Assembly (NCBI RefSeq): GCF_042885655.1
Contig: NZ_JBHVRO010000005.1
Location: 62,001-126,000, forward strand
Source: Psychrobacillus sp042885655
Lineage (GTDB): Bacteria > Bacillota > Bacilli > Bacillales_A > Planococcaceae
Direction: 5' to 3'
DNA: 64,000 nucleotides
The notes below the pieces were generated by a model. The model ran no database searches and was not told the origin of the DNA. It worked only from the letters and a program-made list of their open reading frames with translations. Position numbers and translations under genes: made by a program. Shown here piece after piece: positions 6,885 through 15,625 of the stretch (positions within the stretch are counted from its first letter, which is position 1; the number at the start of each line of letters is the position of its first letter).

Positions 6885-9650
6885 CTAGCAATTGTGTAAA
6901 TATTTCTTAGCAAGCTCCTGGGCATCTATTGGCTTACTAAAGTAATAACCTTGCATGATAGAACAGTCTTTTGATAATAGAAATTCTGCCTGTTCTTTTG
7001 TCTCGACGCCTTCCGCAATCACATTTAAATTCAAGTTTTGAGCCAAAGAAATAATGGTATTCGTAATAGCTGCGTTATCATCATCCTTTTCTAAATCTTG
7101 AATAAAAGATTTATCAATTTTGAGCGCATCAATTGGAAAGTTTTTTAAATAGCCTAAAGATGAATACCCTGTACCAAAGTCGTCAATGGCTATTTTCACG
7201 CCCAGATCTTTCAATTGCTTCATTTTCTTTATAGTTACCTCTGTATTTTTTATGATTTGGTTTTCTGTTAGTTCTATATGCAAACATTTTGGTGTAAGAT
7301 TCAATTCTGCTAATATATTTTTAATCATTGAAACTAAGTTGTCCTCTTCAAACTGACGTCCTGACAAGTTAACAGACATACTCATATACGAATGCCCTTG
7401 CATATGCCATTCTTTCAACTGTTTACATGCATGGATTAAAACCCATTTTCCAATAGGAACGATTAATCCGGTTTCTTCTGCAATTGGTATAAAATCTACA
7501 GGTGAAATCATACCTTCTGTTGGATGATTCCATCTTAATAATGCTTCCACTCCAATAATAGTATTCTTTTTACTATCAATTTGAGGCTGATAATAGATAA
7601 CTAGCTCATCCTTATCTAATGCTTTATATAATGCATTTTCTAACTTAATACTTTCTAGCGTTCGATTGTTCATTTCATTCTCAAAAAAGTGAAAATAAGT
7701 GCCTGATCTCTCTTTTGATTTATACATAGCTGCATCTGCGTTCTTTATCAAGTCTTCTGCATTATCTCCATTATCAGGAAACAAACTAATACCAATACTC
7801 GTTTTAATATAGAGTTCATTTTCTTTTAACGAAAACGGCTTAAAAAAGGAATCAGTTACTTGTTTTACTGTTTTGAGGACGTCTTTCTTACTATTAATAT
7901 TTGGTAAGACAATTGTAAATTCATCTCCACCTTGTCGTGATACGATAGCTCCTTTTGGGATACTAACACTTAACCGATCCGCTACACCACGCAATAGAAG
8001 GTCTCCATAACTATGTCCTAAACTATCATTAATTAATTTGAAACGATCTAAATCTAAATATAGCACTGCAACTTTTTTATTGTTTGTCTGTGCGTCAAGT
8101 AGTGCTTGATTTAGAGTTTCATTTAAACGAATTCTATTAGGTAGATTGGTTAAACTGTCAAAATAAGCAAGATATTTTATTTCTTCCTCCATTTGCTTGC
8201 GTTCGGTTATATCTTTAAAAGTTACAACTTCTCCGTGCACTGTGTTTCCTTCTTTTATTAAGGAAATGACATATTCTACACTTAGACTAGAACCATCTTT
8301 TTTAAAAAACTTTTGATTTCCTTCTGAGTATGGTGAAAATAGATGCTGGGTTTTATGTCTTTTAAATATAATACGGCAAGGTTTACCTATTAGCTCACCT
8401 GTTTCATATCCCAATATCGATTCGCTGGCGGGATTACAAAATGTAATTTTCCCTTCGAGATCAATACCAAAAATTCCATCTCCGGCTGAATTTAATATTA
8501 ATTCTTTCTCTCGACTAAGTTGTTCTAATTCCGTAACAACACGTTCAAGCTCTTTATGTTTATCAAAAATTTCTGAAGTTCTCTCTTCAATTATTACTTC
8601 TTGCTTTTCCATATAGAGTAAGTTCGAAAGAGTGGAAGCTGTAGCATCCGCTATAGATTGCGCAATCAGAATATCTGACTCTGGAAAAATTAAATCATTT
8701 TCTTCTAGTTCTACGATAGCCAATGCTCCTAAAACCTCTCCCATCGCAACTAATGGCAGCATGAACATTCCTCTTATGCCAAAGTATTGGCATGCTTCAT
8801 GATTGGGTCTTTCATCCTCCAATACATTTGGAATAAGCAATGGTTTTTTTGTTCTTATAACTTCTTGGAATACAGGATCATTTGCAGGGTCAATACGAAA
8901 CCTATTATGCGTATTCTTCCAATCTTCCTCCGTCCAATCACTATCCCTGCTTAAACTTGCTGGCTTAATAGCTTTTTCAACTAAAGGATCTAGGAGGTGA
9001 ACACCAATATTATAGTTCTTCAACACTTTCCCAACATAGAAAAAGCATTTGTCTATAACCTCTTCCATCGTAGAGCACATAGATAGTTCACGTGTAAGGT
9101 CTAATAATAATTGCTTTTCTGCGATTAGATTCTCCTTACGTGTCATATTTGTTGCATTTTGTATTGCAACACCAGCCATATTCACATATGCTTCTACAGT
9201 TTGAATTTCTTCTTCTGTTAAATTCATTGGAATTCCATAATCAAACAAAAAAACAAGACCAAATAATTCATTTTCATAAGAAATAGGAAGAACTAATAAT
9301 GATTTAATTTTAAATCCTTCCACAGCTCTAGGGTCAGGTCGATTATCCTTGGATGTATCTGGTATATAAATTGTTTTTTGTGTATCAATTACTTCTTTAG
9401 CAAGAAGATCAAATTCAGTCTCAATTACGTGCATATCTAATGTCATTCCATTGATGATCTCTGGCTTTCCAACATATCCTCTAAATTTCCCATCTGCCTG
9501 AGGCAAATAAATCCCTACAGAATCACATTGTACGATTTCCTCAGATATAGCTGTGACTACCTGTTCCAATACTTCACGGAGTTCCAGCTTCGTATTTATT
9601 AATTTGGTTATATTAGCGAGACGTGAGTATCTCGTTTGTTCTTTTACCAT
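6885..9650 (-). CDS. GAF-GAF-PAS-GGDEF-EAL signalling protein
   Basis: A 921-residue soluble cyclic-di-GMP turnover protein. The order is GAF (about 25-170), GAF (185-345), coiled coil (345-385), PAS (385-490), GGDEF (495-650) and EAL (665-915). The GGDEF signature (574-578) is intact, as are EALLRW, NLSGRQF, the DDFGTG motif and EGVET of the EAL domain. Both synthesis and hydrolysis are therefore possible. The RxxD inhibitory site is absent: the four residues at that place are KGAI. There is no signal peptide or membrane segment. The ATG follows GGGGGG at normal spacing. Confidence 0.93.
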   Translation of the reverse strand: MVKEQTRYSRLANITKLINTKLELREVLEQVVTAISEEIVQCDSVGIYLPQADGKFRGYVGKPEIINGMTLDMHVIETEFDLLAKEVIDTQKTIYIPDTSKDNRPDPRAVEGFKIKSLLVLPISYENELFGLVFLFDYGIPMNLTEEEIQTVEAYVNMAGVAIQNATNMTRKENLIAEKQLLLDLTRELSMCSTMEEVIDKCFFYVGKVLKNYNIGVHLLDPLVEKAIKPASLSRDSDWTEEDWKNTHNRFRIDPANDPVFQEVIRTKKPLLIPNVLEDERPNHEACQYFGIRGMFMLPLVAMGEVLGALAIVELEENDLIFPESDILIAQSIADATASTLSNLLYMEKQEVIIEERTSEIFDKHKELERVVTELEQLSREKELILNSAGDGIFGIDLEGKITFCNPASESILGYETGELIGKPCRIIFKRHKTQHLFSPYSEGNQKFFKKDGSSLSVEYVISLIKEGNTVHGEVVTFKDITERKQMEEEIKYLAYFDSLTNLPNRIRLNETLNQALLDAQTNNKKVAVLYLDLDRFKLINDSLGHSYGDLLLRGVADRLSVSIPKGAIVSRQGGDEFTIVLPNINSKKDVLKTVKQVTDSFFKPFSLKENELYIKTSIGISLFPDNGDNAEDLIKNADAAMYKSKERSGTYFHFFENEMNNRTLESIKLENALYKALDKDELVIYYQPQIDSKKNTIIGVEALLRWNHPTEGMISPVDFIPIAEETGLIVPIGKWVLIHACKQLKEWHMQGHSYMSMSVNLSGRQFEEDNLVSMIKNILAELNLTPKCLHIELTENQIIKNTEVTIKKMKQLKDLGVKIAIDDFGTGYSSLGYLKNFPIDALKIDKSFIQDLEKDDDNAAITNTIISLAQNLNLNVIAEGVETKEQAEFLLSKDCSIMQGYYFSKPIDAQELAKKYLHNC

Positions 9651-10502
9651 TCACGACCCCCCATTCCTAACACCTTGAACTTAAATTATCAAAAAATAAA
9701 GATTATGTACCAATCTTAACATCTTAACTTTCTATTTAATATTATTTTCATAGAGAAAATTAAAAAACTTGCTGTTTTCCGATTACATTCGAATGCAGAT
9801 TGCCGAGCAGAAAGACTACCAGTCCATTTAAAAAGAGTAACCATAGAACTATGATTTCCGCTATGACCGACGTTTTTCGCGGACACGGCTCAAATCTCCT
9901 AGGCCAACAGGATGTTGGTCATGAAGGCGTTGCCTCAGGGAATAGGCGTCTTTAGCCTTCCTTCCCTATCCTGCGTTCCTGCGAGACCTTCCGCTCATGC
10001 ACCTGCCGCTTTGCTTTCGGTGCAAAAAACATCTGCTATTCCAGCAGAAGTCGCCGACCTCCGCATCTTTATCCGTGGATACTACCTATCTTTTCTCAAT
10101 TTCAGCATGACTTGATATGCAAAAGAAAGTACACCAGTTCATTAATTGGAAGAATTATATTTTTTATTGGGACTGTTTATTGAAGTGGAAAGCGGCGACT
10201 CTTAGGGGATAAGCAAGCAAATGAAGACACTGGCCTCGCATGAAGCTAAATTAATTTTTTGCGACGAGCTAGCGAAAGAGCGAAGGAAGCGGCTTGATGC
10301 TTGCCCCAAGGAAAGTGTCTGACTGCAGCGGAAATTAGCTTTTATCATGGTAGATGACGGCTTTCTTGAAACGTGAGCAATGGTAGTTTCTTATCATTGA
10401 ACAAAAACCCTGTAATGATTCTATATATTTCCTCACAATTAGCGAATAAGTTCATAAAATATAGAATGACTACCATCTGTGATAAAAAGGAGTATGTTAG
10501 AA
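9651..10502. other. Gene-free region with decayed repeat copies
   Basis: About 850 bp without a credible gene. From about 9860 to 10345 it holds degenerate pieces of the interspersed repeat family. CTTTCGGTGCAAAAAACATC near 10014 matches the corresponding block at 184-203. GCAAAAGAAAGT and CCAGTTCATTAATTG near 10119-10147 match 4765-4792. A shuffled GC-rich core follows at about 10190-10345. Short open frames here fall inside repeats. Confidence 0.7.
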
Positions 10503-11156
10503 ATGAAAGAATCGGAGGTACATTTATTTTCCACAGTCTTAGCAAAGAATAACAATCGAAGTCATTTCGTGTCTAATCCATATATAGAACTATTAGAGGA
10601 ACAAAAATCTTTAAACCTACATTTTATGGAATACTTTTCTCAACTAAGCGACTTGTGCCATACAATTTTAGGGAAAGTGCAAGAGCAAGAAATAGCTTTA
10701 AACGCACAAAAAAGAACTCTGAGGATAAATTATTTAAACCTCAGAAATGTTTTGATCGAAAACGCTCAAACCACTAAAAAACATAACTTCGATTTAGGGA
10801 AGCTTTCAAATTCTCATAAAATGATAATTGAACAATTAAGGAAACAAAGAGAGGTACTAGATATTATGCATCGAAGGATTGTTAGACAAAAGAATTATCT
10901 TAATAATTCTTCTATTACTCAAAACAGAAATATAAAATATTCGTTAGAAAAATATGACTCGTTGGAAAAAATGAACGAAACAATTTTGAACCACATAAAG
11001 CTACAAAAAGAGGAACAGGAAGATTTCTTCCATAAATTTTTGGAAGTATTTAATAATCCAAATGACGATCTAGTTAATATTTCTGTAAAACCAGTTAATC
11101 CTTTTGAAAATCTGTCACATCAGCCGGAGGATTCCATTGAAAGCACTGATAATTGA
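10503..11156 (+). CDS. Hypothetical coiled-coil protein
   Basis: A 217-residue hydrophilic protein with no recognised domain. Long stretches rich in Lys, Glu, Leu and Asn (about residues 60-175) look like continuous alpha-helical coiled coil. There is no signal peptide or membrane segment. I chose ATG 10503 because AAAAGGAGT (10485-10492) sits ten bases upstream; the in-frame ATG at 10494 would be too close. A terminator follows at 11174. The function is unknown. Confidence 0.75.
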   Translation: MKESEVHLFSTVLAKNNNRSHFVSNPYIELLEEQKSLNLHFMEYFSQLSDLCHTILGKVQEQEIALNAQKRTLRINYLNLRNVLIENAQTTKKHNFDLGKLSNSHKMIIEQLRKQREVLDIMHRRIVRQKNYLNNSSITQNRNIKYSLEKYDSLEKMNETILNHIKLQKEEQEDFFHKFLEVFNNPNDDLVNISVKPVNPFENLSHQPEDSIESTDN

Positions 11157-11173
11157 AGCTATTCAAAGGGACA

Positions 11174-11215
11174 AGAAAAGCAGGTTGTTCCATTAATATG
11201 AACACCCTGCTCTTT
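11174..11215 (+). terminator. Terminator after the coiled-coil gene
   Basis: AAAAGCAGG...GTTC pairs with GAAC..CCTGCTCTTTT, followed by further Ts. It lies shortly after the stop at 11156. Confidence 0.8.
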
Positions 11216-11323
11216 TAATTTTATTATATATACTTTTTTAAAACACAAGTGACTACTCTTACGAAGAAAACCTAAGTTATATACATAACTTCATCTTATT
11301 AGTAAGGGCTTCCTACTATTTAA

Positions 11324-11965
11324 TTAGTATTGAAACTTAACTCGAACAGTAGCGCTAATCGTCATTTGTCCTTGTTCGATTGGCGTAGCTGAGTTTTCAG
11401 CCATGGAAACTGATTTAAATAATACAGGACCTGCCTCATTCTCTTCTACGATTTCTATCGGTTGTGGATGCAATGGTAGTTTCATTGTCTCGGCTATCGT
11501 TTTTGCTTTGGCTTGAGCATTTTGAAGCGCTAAACGGAGAGCTTGTTGATAGGACGTATCTACGTTTTCAATTTTAAACTGAATTCCTGAAATGCGATTT
11601 GCACCATTTTGTACTGCCGTATCAATGACAGTTCCTATTTGACTGATATCTTTTACTTTTACAGTAATTGCATTCGTAACTTCATATCCTCTAAAAACTT
11701 GTTTTCCTTCAATAAAGTCATAGTGTGGGTATACATTAAATGCTGCTGTTTGAATATCCTCTCTCGGAATATTGAGCGCCAAAATGGACTGGATCACGCG
11801 ATTCATGATGTTTGCATTTTCCTGCTGAGCCTCTCTCACGTTCATTCCTTCTGTATTCACTTCTATTTGAAGTTGAACATAGTTGGCTTGTACAGTAACT
11901 TTCCCGTTCCCAGTAACTGTTATCACTCGCAATGTTGGAAATGCCATTTGATGAACATAGTGCAT
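11324..11965 (-). CDS. SIMPL domain-containing protein (DUF541)
   Basis: A 213-residue protein that is almost entirely a SIMPL domain, with the typical opening ITVTGNGKVTVQAN, a central NAITVKVKDISQIG segment and ALQNAQAKAKTIAE. The family function is not established; some members are periplasmic or membrane-linked, but no signal peptide is visible here. AAGGGG precedes the ATG. It is the downstream neighbour of the YdcZ-Crp cluster on the same strand, with a 71-bp gap. Confidence 0.88.
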   Translation of the reverse strand: MHYVHQMAFPTLRVITVTGNGKVTVQANYVQLQIEVNTEGMNVREAQQENANIMNRVIQSILALNIPREDIQTAAFNVYPHYDFIEGKQVFRGYEVTNAITVKVKDISQIGTVIDTAVQNGANRISGIQFKIENVDTSYQQALRLALQNAQAKAKTIAETMKLPLHPQPIEIVEENEAGPVLFKSVSMAENSATPIEQGQMTISATVRVKFQY

Positions 11966-12036
11966 CGGATTACCCCTTCCGTATTGTGCATACTTACATT
12001 CTATGCTTGTTGTCTAGGGAAGTTGTCGCAACAAAC

Positions 12037-12495
12037 TTAGCATTTCTCCGACACTAGCTCTTTACCACCTAGTTTAAAAACGATTATTCCACCGATGATC
12101 ACCAACACACCCAATAACTGTTGGAACGTAAAGGGCATTTTCTCAAGACCTAACCAGCCTAGAGAATCAAATAGTAGCGCAAAGCAAAGCTGTGATGTAA
12201 GTACAATAGAAATAGCGTATGTTGGACCTAGCAATTTGATACTCCGAACCAAACAACTAACGACTCCTACTCCAATAATCCCACTAAACCAGTACCAACT
12301 TTTCATATTATCCAACATAAACATACGTTCACCTTCCAAGATGAGGCCAATTAGGAAGGAAGCCAAAAATCCCATTCCTAATATAAGTGTTGTTGCGCTC
12401 CAAGAACCTGTTTGTTCATTGACTTTACTATTAAAAATATTTTGCAGACTTAAGAAAAAACCTCCAATAATTGCTATTGCTAACCCTACAAACAT
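12037..12495 (-). CDS. YdcZ-family (DUF606) DMT transporter, second copy
   Basis: A 152-residue membrane protein of about five helices in the drug/metabolite-transporter superfamily, YdcZ/DUF606 group. It is paired with a second YdcZ protein (13242-13667) around a Crp-type regulator; such small DMT proteins often act as heterodimers. I place the start at 12495 because GGGGAG lies eight bases upstream. The upstream in-frame start would overlap the crp-like gene. The substrate is unknown. Confidence 0.85.
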   Translation of the reverse strand: MFVGLAIAIIGGFFLSLQNIFNSKVNEQTGSWSATTLILGMGFLASFLIGLILEGERMFMLDNMKSWYWFSGIIGVGVVSCLVRSIKLLGPTYAISIVLTSQLCFALLFDSLGWLGLEKMPFTFQQLLGVLVIIGGIIVFKLGGKELVSEKC

Positions 12496-12512
12496 CCTCT
12501 CAACTCCCCTAT

Positions 12513-13211
12513 TCATTCATAAATATTATCATTAGCAAGGATACTTAACCCTTCGCGGTCTATTACGCTGATAAATTCTTTATTACGTTCAATTAGCCCC
12601 TCAGCACATAACTGATTAATAACCCGATTCAGATGTCTATAACTTGTTCCAATTAGACCAGCTGCATCTTTTAAATTCTTAATACTGAGCCGTCCTTTAA
12701 AATTTGCATTTGATTCATCAAAGGATATAGACATTAAATAACTAGCTAAACGCACTTCTACTGGATACATCATGTTAAAACTAAAAGAATTATCCTTAAT
12801 CCGAAATTTTCTTGTAATGATTTTAAGTAAAAACTGCATGAGCGGAGGATAATTCATTCCGTATTTATTTAACCAATCATAGTGAATTCCAATCATATAA
12901 ACTGGCGTAACAGCTTCAACTGTATTAATCAATTCAATATTTTGTATGAATTCAATATCGCCAACTATTTCGAGGGGAGATTTAAAAGCAATAATTAGCT
13001 TATATCCTTCCGAAGAGTTCATAAAAATCTTTATTTTCCCTTTCACTAGTATATATAGATGGCTTTGGAGATCTCCCTGTTCACAAATAATTTCTCCTTC
13101 ATTGAAACTATATAACGACAAATGCGGTAATAACGCCTCGTTAAATACAGATTCAATTTGATGAACTTGCAAATAGTAATGGAGTTGCTTTCTATCCTCG
13201 ATTTGCTTCAT
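12513..13211 (-). CDS. Crp/Fnr-family transcriptional regulator
   Basis: A 232-residue protein with an N-terminal cyclic-nucleotide-binding-type beta-roll (EGEIICEQGDLQSHLYILVKG, written here in part) and a C-terminal helix-turn-helix around residues 180-215 (NLKDAAGLIGTSYRHLNRV). It resembles YeiL-type regulators and lacks the Fnr cysteine cluster. AGGAGG precedes the ATG. Lying between two YdcZ genes in one transcription unit, it probably controls them; the ligand is unknown. Confidence 0.88.
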   Translation of the reverse strand: MKQIEDRKQLHYYLQVHQIESVFNEALLPHLSLYSFNEGEIICEQGDLQSHLYILVKGKIKIFMNSSEGYKLIIAFKSPLEIVGDIEFIQNIELINTVEAVTPVYMIGIHYDWLNKYGMNYPPLMQFLLKIITRKFRIKDNSFSFNMMYPVEVRLASYLMSISFDESNANFKGRLSIKNLKDAAGLIGTSYRHLNRVINQLCAEGLIERNKEFISVIDREGLSILANDNIYE

Positions 13212-13241
13212 GAATTTTTTCCTCCTAGCCTTTTATCGCTA

Positions 13242-13667
13242 TCAAAGTCCTAAAATCACAACACCAGCTACCATCATTCCCATACCGATAAACTGAGGTA
13301 GTTTCATTTTCCGCTTTTCTACGCCAAACCATCCATTAATATCAATGACAAAGGTCAAACTAAGTTGTGCGATCAGCACTGCGGAAATAGTAAGTGTAGC
13401 TCCAATTTGATGAATCGCGGTAATATTACTAAAAATAATGACAGCAGCCAAAGCTCCGCCAGTTAAATAGACCGGTTTCACTTGCTTAAACATTTGCCAT
13501 TTGCCATCTCGTACGAATAACACAATGATCAACGCTAATACAAATCCCGTAAGTTGTGTAATGCTAGCGGTCTGCCATGTACCAATATCTTGACTAATCC
13601 TTGCATTAGCAACCCCTTGTAGGGTTATAAATGCCCCAGCTAAAAACGCAAACATGATCCCTCTCAT
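13242..13667 (-). CDS. YdcZ-family (DUF606) DMT transporter, first copy
   Basis: A 141-residue membrane protein with about five hydrophobic helices and the family pattern of N-terminal AFLAGAFITLQGVANARI and a central IHQIGATLTISAVLIAQL. It is first in the YdcZ-Crp-YdcZ unit, 30 bp ahead of the regulator. It resembles but is clearly distinct from the second copy, as in a heterodimeric pair. Confidence 0.88.
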   Translation of the reverse strand: MRGIMFAFLAGAFITLQGVANARISQDIGTWQTASITQLTGFVLALIIVLFVRDGKWQMFKQVKPVYLTGGALAAVIIFSNITAIHQIGATLTISAVLIAQLSLTFVIDINGWFGVEKRKMKLPQFIGMGMMVAGVVILGL

Positions 13668-13753
13668 TTTTCATTTCCCCCATTCGACTTGTTATCTCTA
13701 TTTAAAGATAGATCCGTATATTTTGGAAAGGACATATGTCCCTATTTTATTTT

Positions 13754-13806
13754 CCACAAAAAAACATGCTCTTAAAACAAAATAATATTGTTTTAGGAGC
13801 ATGTTA
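13754..13806 (-). terminator. Terminator of the LysM-3D gene
   Basis: On the minus strand AACATGCTCCTAAAACAA pairs with TTGTTTTAAGAGCATGTT and is followed by seven Ts. It sits just downstream of the stop codon at 13829. Confidence 0.88.
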
Positions 13807-13828
13807 TTTAGAATACTTGATAAAATTC

Positions 13829-14674
13829 TTATTTTATAATTCTAACTTTTACCGTTTTACGTCCCCAATTAATTGCGTCTTGTTTAGACTGCATATAAAT
13901 ATCAATTTTATTTCCTTTAATCGATCCACCCGTATCTCCAGCAATCGCTTCTCCATAGCCTTCTACCCAAACATGGGAACCAAGAGGTATAACTGTTGGA
14001 TCAACAGAAATGACTTTTTTGTTCGGATTTGCACGTAAATCTATACCTGTTGATGTTACTCCCGAACACCCTGCACAAGATGCTGTATATGCTGTTGAAG
14101 AAACAGTTATCTCTTTTGTTGCAGACTCAGATGGTACTACTGTTTTTGCTACTGCTACTGGTTTTGCTACTGGTTTTGCTACTGCTACTGGTTTTGCTAC
14201 TGGTTTTGCTACTGGTTTTGCCACTGGTTTTGCCACTGGTTTTGCCACTGGTTTAGTTGCATTAGATTGATTAGACGTAGGTATGGAAGCTACTTCTTTT
14301 TTAGGCTGAATTGTTTTAATTTTTGTTCCTTCAAGCACTAATTCATCTCCAGGAAATATTAAATCACTTGTAAGTTGATTGCGATCCATTAAATCATCGA
14401 CAGATAAATTATGTTCTTTCGCAATATCAAAAAGTGTATCTCCTAAGACAATTTTGTATGTATCAGCTACCTTTAACTGTTGAGATGGATATATAACCGT
14501 TGTATCGAGATTGTTCCAATCTTGTAAATCTTGTACACTTACATTCATTTCTTTAGAAATATCCCAAAGTGTATCTCCTTTTTCTACCGTGTGAACGCTT
14601 GCTGCGGATGCTTGTCCTGTCGCTCCTACTGATAGTGCTGCAATTGCCGTTAGTGCAATAATGTGTTTTTTCAT
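13829..14674 (-). CDS. Secreted LysM-LysM-3D cell-wall protein
   Basis: A 281-residue secreted protein like B. subtilis YocH. It has a signal peptide ending in QASAA (about residue 25), two LysM peptidoglycan-binding modules (about 28-72 and 75-118), a repetitive KPVA linker and a C-terminal 3D domain. The 3D domain has the catalytic-type aspartates in IPLGSHVWVEGYGEAIAGDTG (given in part) and KIDIYM. It is probably a murein-remodelling enzyme. ATG 14674 was chosen because it begins the signal peptide and follows AAGGAGG; longer frames have no signal peptide. Confidence 0.92.
   Translation of the reverse strand: MKKHIIALTAIAALSVGATGQASAASVHTVEKGDTLWDISKEMNVSVQDLQDWNNLDTTVIYPSQQLKVADTYKIVLGDTLFDIAKEHNLSVDDLMDRNQLTSDLIFPGDELVLEGTKIKTIQPKKEVASIPTSNQSNATKPVAKPVAKPVAKPVAKPVAKPVAVAKPVAKPVAVAKTVVPSESATKEITVSSTAYTASCAGCSGVTSTGIDLRANPNKKVISVDPTVIPLGSHVWVEGYGEAIAGDTGGSIKGNKIDIYMQSKQDAINWGRKTVKVRIIK
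14145..14253. repeat. 12-bp tandem repeat inside the LysM-3D gene
   Basis: About nine units of GCTACTGGTTTT (plus strand), some shortened to six bases, encode the Lys-Pro-Val-Ala linker. Unit-number variation by slippage is likely. Open frames on the plus strand here are only products of the repeat. Confidence 0.9.
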
Positions 14675-14845
14675 AAGATGAATTTCCTCCTTTTCACTAA
14701 CAAAACTTAGTTTACCATCCGAAGATGACAGCACTATTGCAGAAACATTAGAAGGATATATCAATTAAATGACAAATTTCGACACAATGATACAATTGTA
14801 ATATTTTCATTTATTTAAGACTAACAAAGCAAAATTAATCCCAAC

Positions 14846-14870
14846 GTTTAATATATAGGGAAACGGGAAA
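14846..14870 (+). promoter_or_regulatory. Candidate sigma-B promoter
   Basis: GTTTAA (14846-14851), a 13-bp spacer and GGGAAA (14865-14870) match the general-stress sigma-B consensus (GTTTAA N12-15 GGGWAW). It is 25 bp upstream of the YdaT-like start codon. Confidence 0.7.
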
Positions 14871-14894
14871 ACGATTTCTAAGGAGGAGATAGCA

Positions 14895-15260
14895 ATGCCA
14901 TGGAGCAAAAATGATTATCCTGACTCGATGAAAAACTTAGATCCGACGGTAAGAGAAAAAGCGATTGAAATTGCAAATGCATTGTTACAGGAGAATTATG
15001 GGGAAAGTCGAGCAATTTCCATAGCCACTGCCCAAGCACGGAAAGCAATTAATGGGGAGAACAACGATCGCCCCAAATACGAAGTCATCTCGAGGAAGAA
15101 CGACTGGGCACTCATCAAATCTGGTGGTGAACGTGCCATTTTCACAGAAAATACAAAAGAAAACATTCTCGAAAAAGCGAAGCCATATGTCAATGATCAT
15201 AACGGTATTCTCGCAATTTATCACGAAGACGGAGACCTTGAAACCACATTATATAAATAA
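14895..15260 (+). CDS. YdaT-like DUF2188 stress protein
   Basis: A 121-residue soluble protein. The N-terminal 55 residues (MPWSKNDYPDSMKNLDPTVR, ARKAIN) resemble the N-terminus of B. subtilis YdaT. The C-terminal half (YEVISRKNDWALIKSGGERA through HEDGDLETTLYK) is a DUF2188 module. AGGAGG precedes the ATG. The sigma-B-like promoter upstream fits a general-stress role; the molecular function is unknown. Confidence 0.8.
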   Translation: MPWSKNDYPDSMKNLDPTVREKAIEIANALLQENYGESRAISIATAQARKAINGENNDRPKYEVISRKNDWALIKSGGERAIFTENTKENILEKAKPYVNDHNGILAIYHEDGDLETTLYK

Positions 15261-15310
15261 AGTATATGGAAGGTCCGAGTCAGGTGCACAGATGAGTTAT
15301 TACCTATTAA

Positions 15311-15374
15311 TAGCCATTTCGAGGGTACTCTAAATGTCACTTTAGAGATTCTCAATGTCCTCTAGAAGGATAAA
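15311..15374. repeat. 21-bp periodic array, about 3 units
   Basis: AATGTC recurs at 15333 and 15354, and the GAGGGT/TTAGAG/CTAGAAG segments keep the same 21-bp phase across about three units. It lies between the YdaT-like gene and the GC-rich repeat at 15410. The period equals that of the arrays at 20125, 55323 and 55496. Confidence 0.6.
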
Positions 15375-15409
15375 TTCAATCATTACCACAATCTCCTTTT
15401 AAATATCTA

Positions 15410-15524
15410 GAAAATCGTTGAAAAAGGCGACACCCCTGCAGGAATAGCTTTAGTTGAAGACCCCGCAGTGAAGCGAGGAGACTGAAGCAACGTCCGCGGG
15501 AAGGGTGCCGTTTCAACGATTTTC
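15410..15524. repeat. GC-rich palindromic repeat bounded by 14-bp inverted repeats
   Basis: GAAAATCGTTGAAA at the left is the exact complement of TTTCAACGATTTTC at the right. The interior (CCTGCAGGAATAGC, GAAGACCCCGCAG, GAAGCGAGGAG, TCCGCGGGAAGGG) is a single-unit relative of the core at 4833-4935. With the 21-bp array it accounts for the 365-bp gap between 15260 and 15626. Confidence 0.8.
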
Positions 15525-15625
15525 TTACTTATAGGACAATCTTGTCTCGTAAAATCGGATAATAGGCACTTTTTCAGTACCTTCAGCTAATCCCTTTAGC
15601 TGGATGGGTTATTTTTTATTGATTC

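Noticed and set aside
9912..10115. 67-codon plus-strand frame
   Set aside because: It falls inside degenerate repeat sequence with related blocks at 184-203; there is no Shine-Dalgarno and no protein-like composition.
10345..10545. 66-codon minus-strand frame overlapping the start of the coiled-coil gene
   Set aside because: It overlaps the ribosome-binding site and first codons of a better-supported gene on the opposite strand.
14010..14270. Two plus-strand frames of Leu- or Gly/Phe-rich repeats
   Set aside because: They are antisense products of the 12-bp KPVA-coding repeat in the LysM-3D gene.
14690..14820. WalR binding site before the LysM-3D gene
   Set aside because: TGT-containing half-sites occur but not at the required 11-base repeat; support is too weak.
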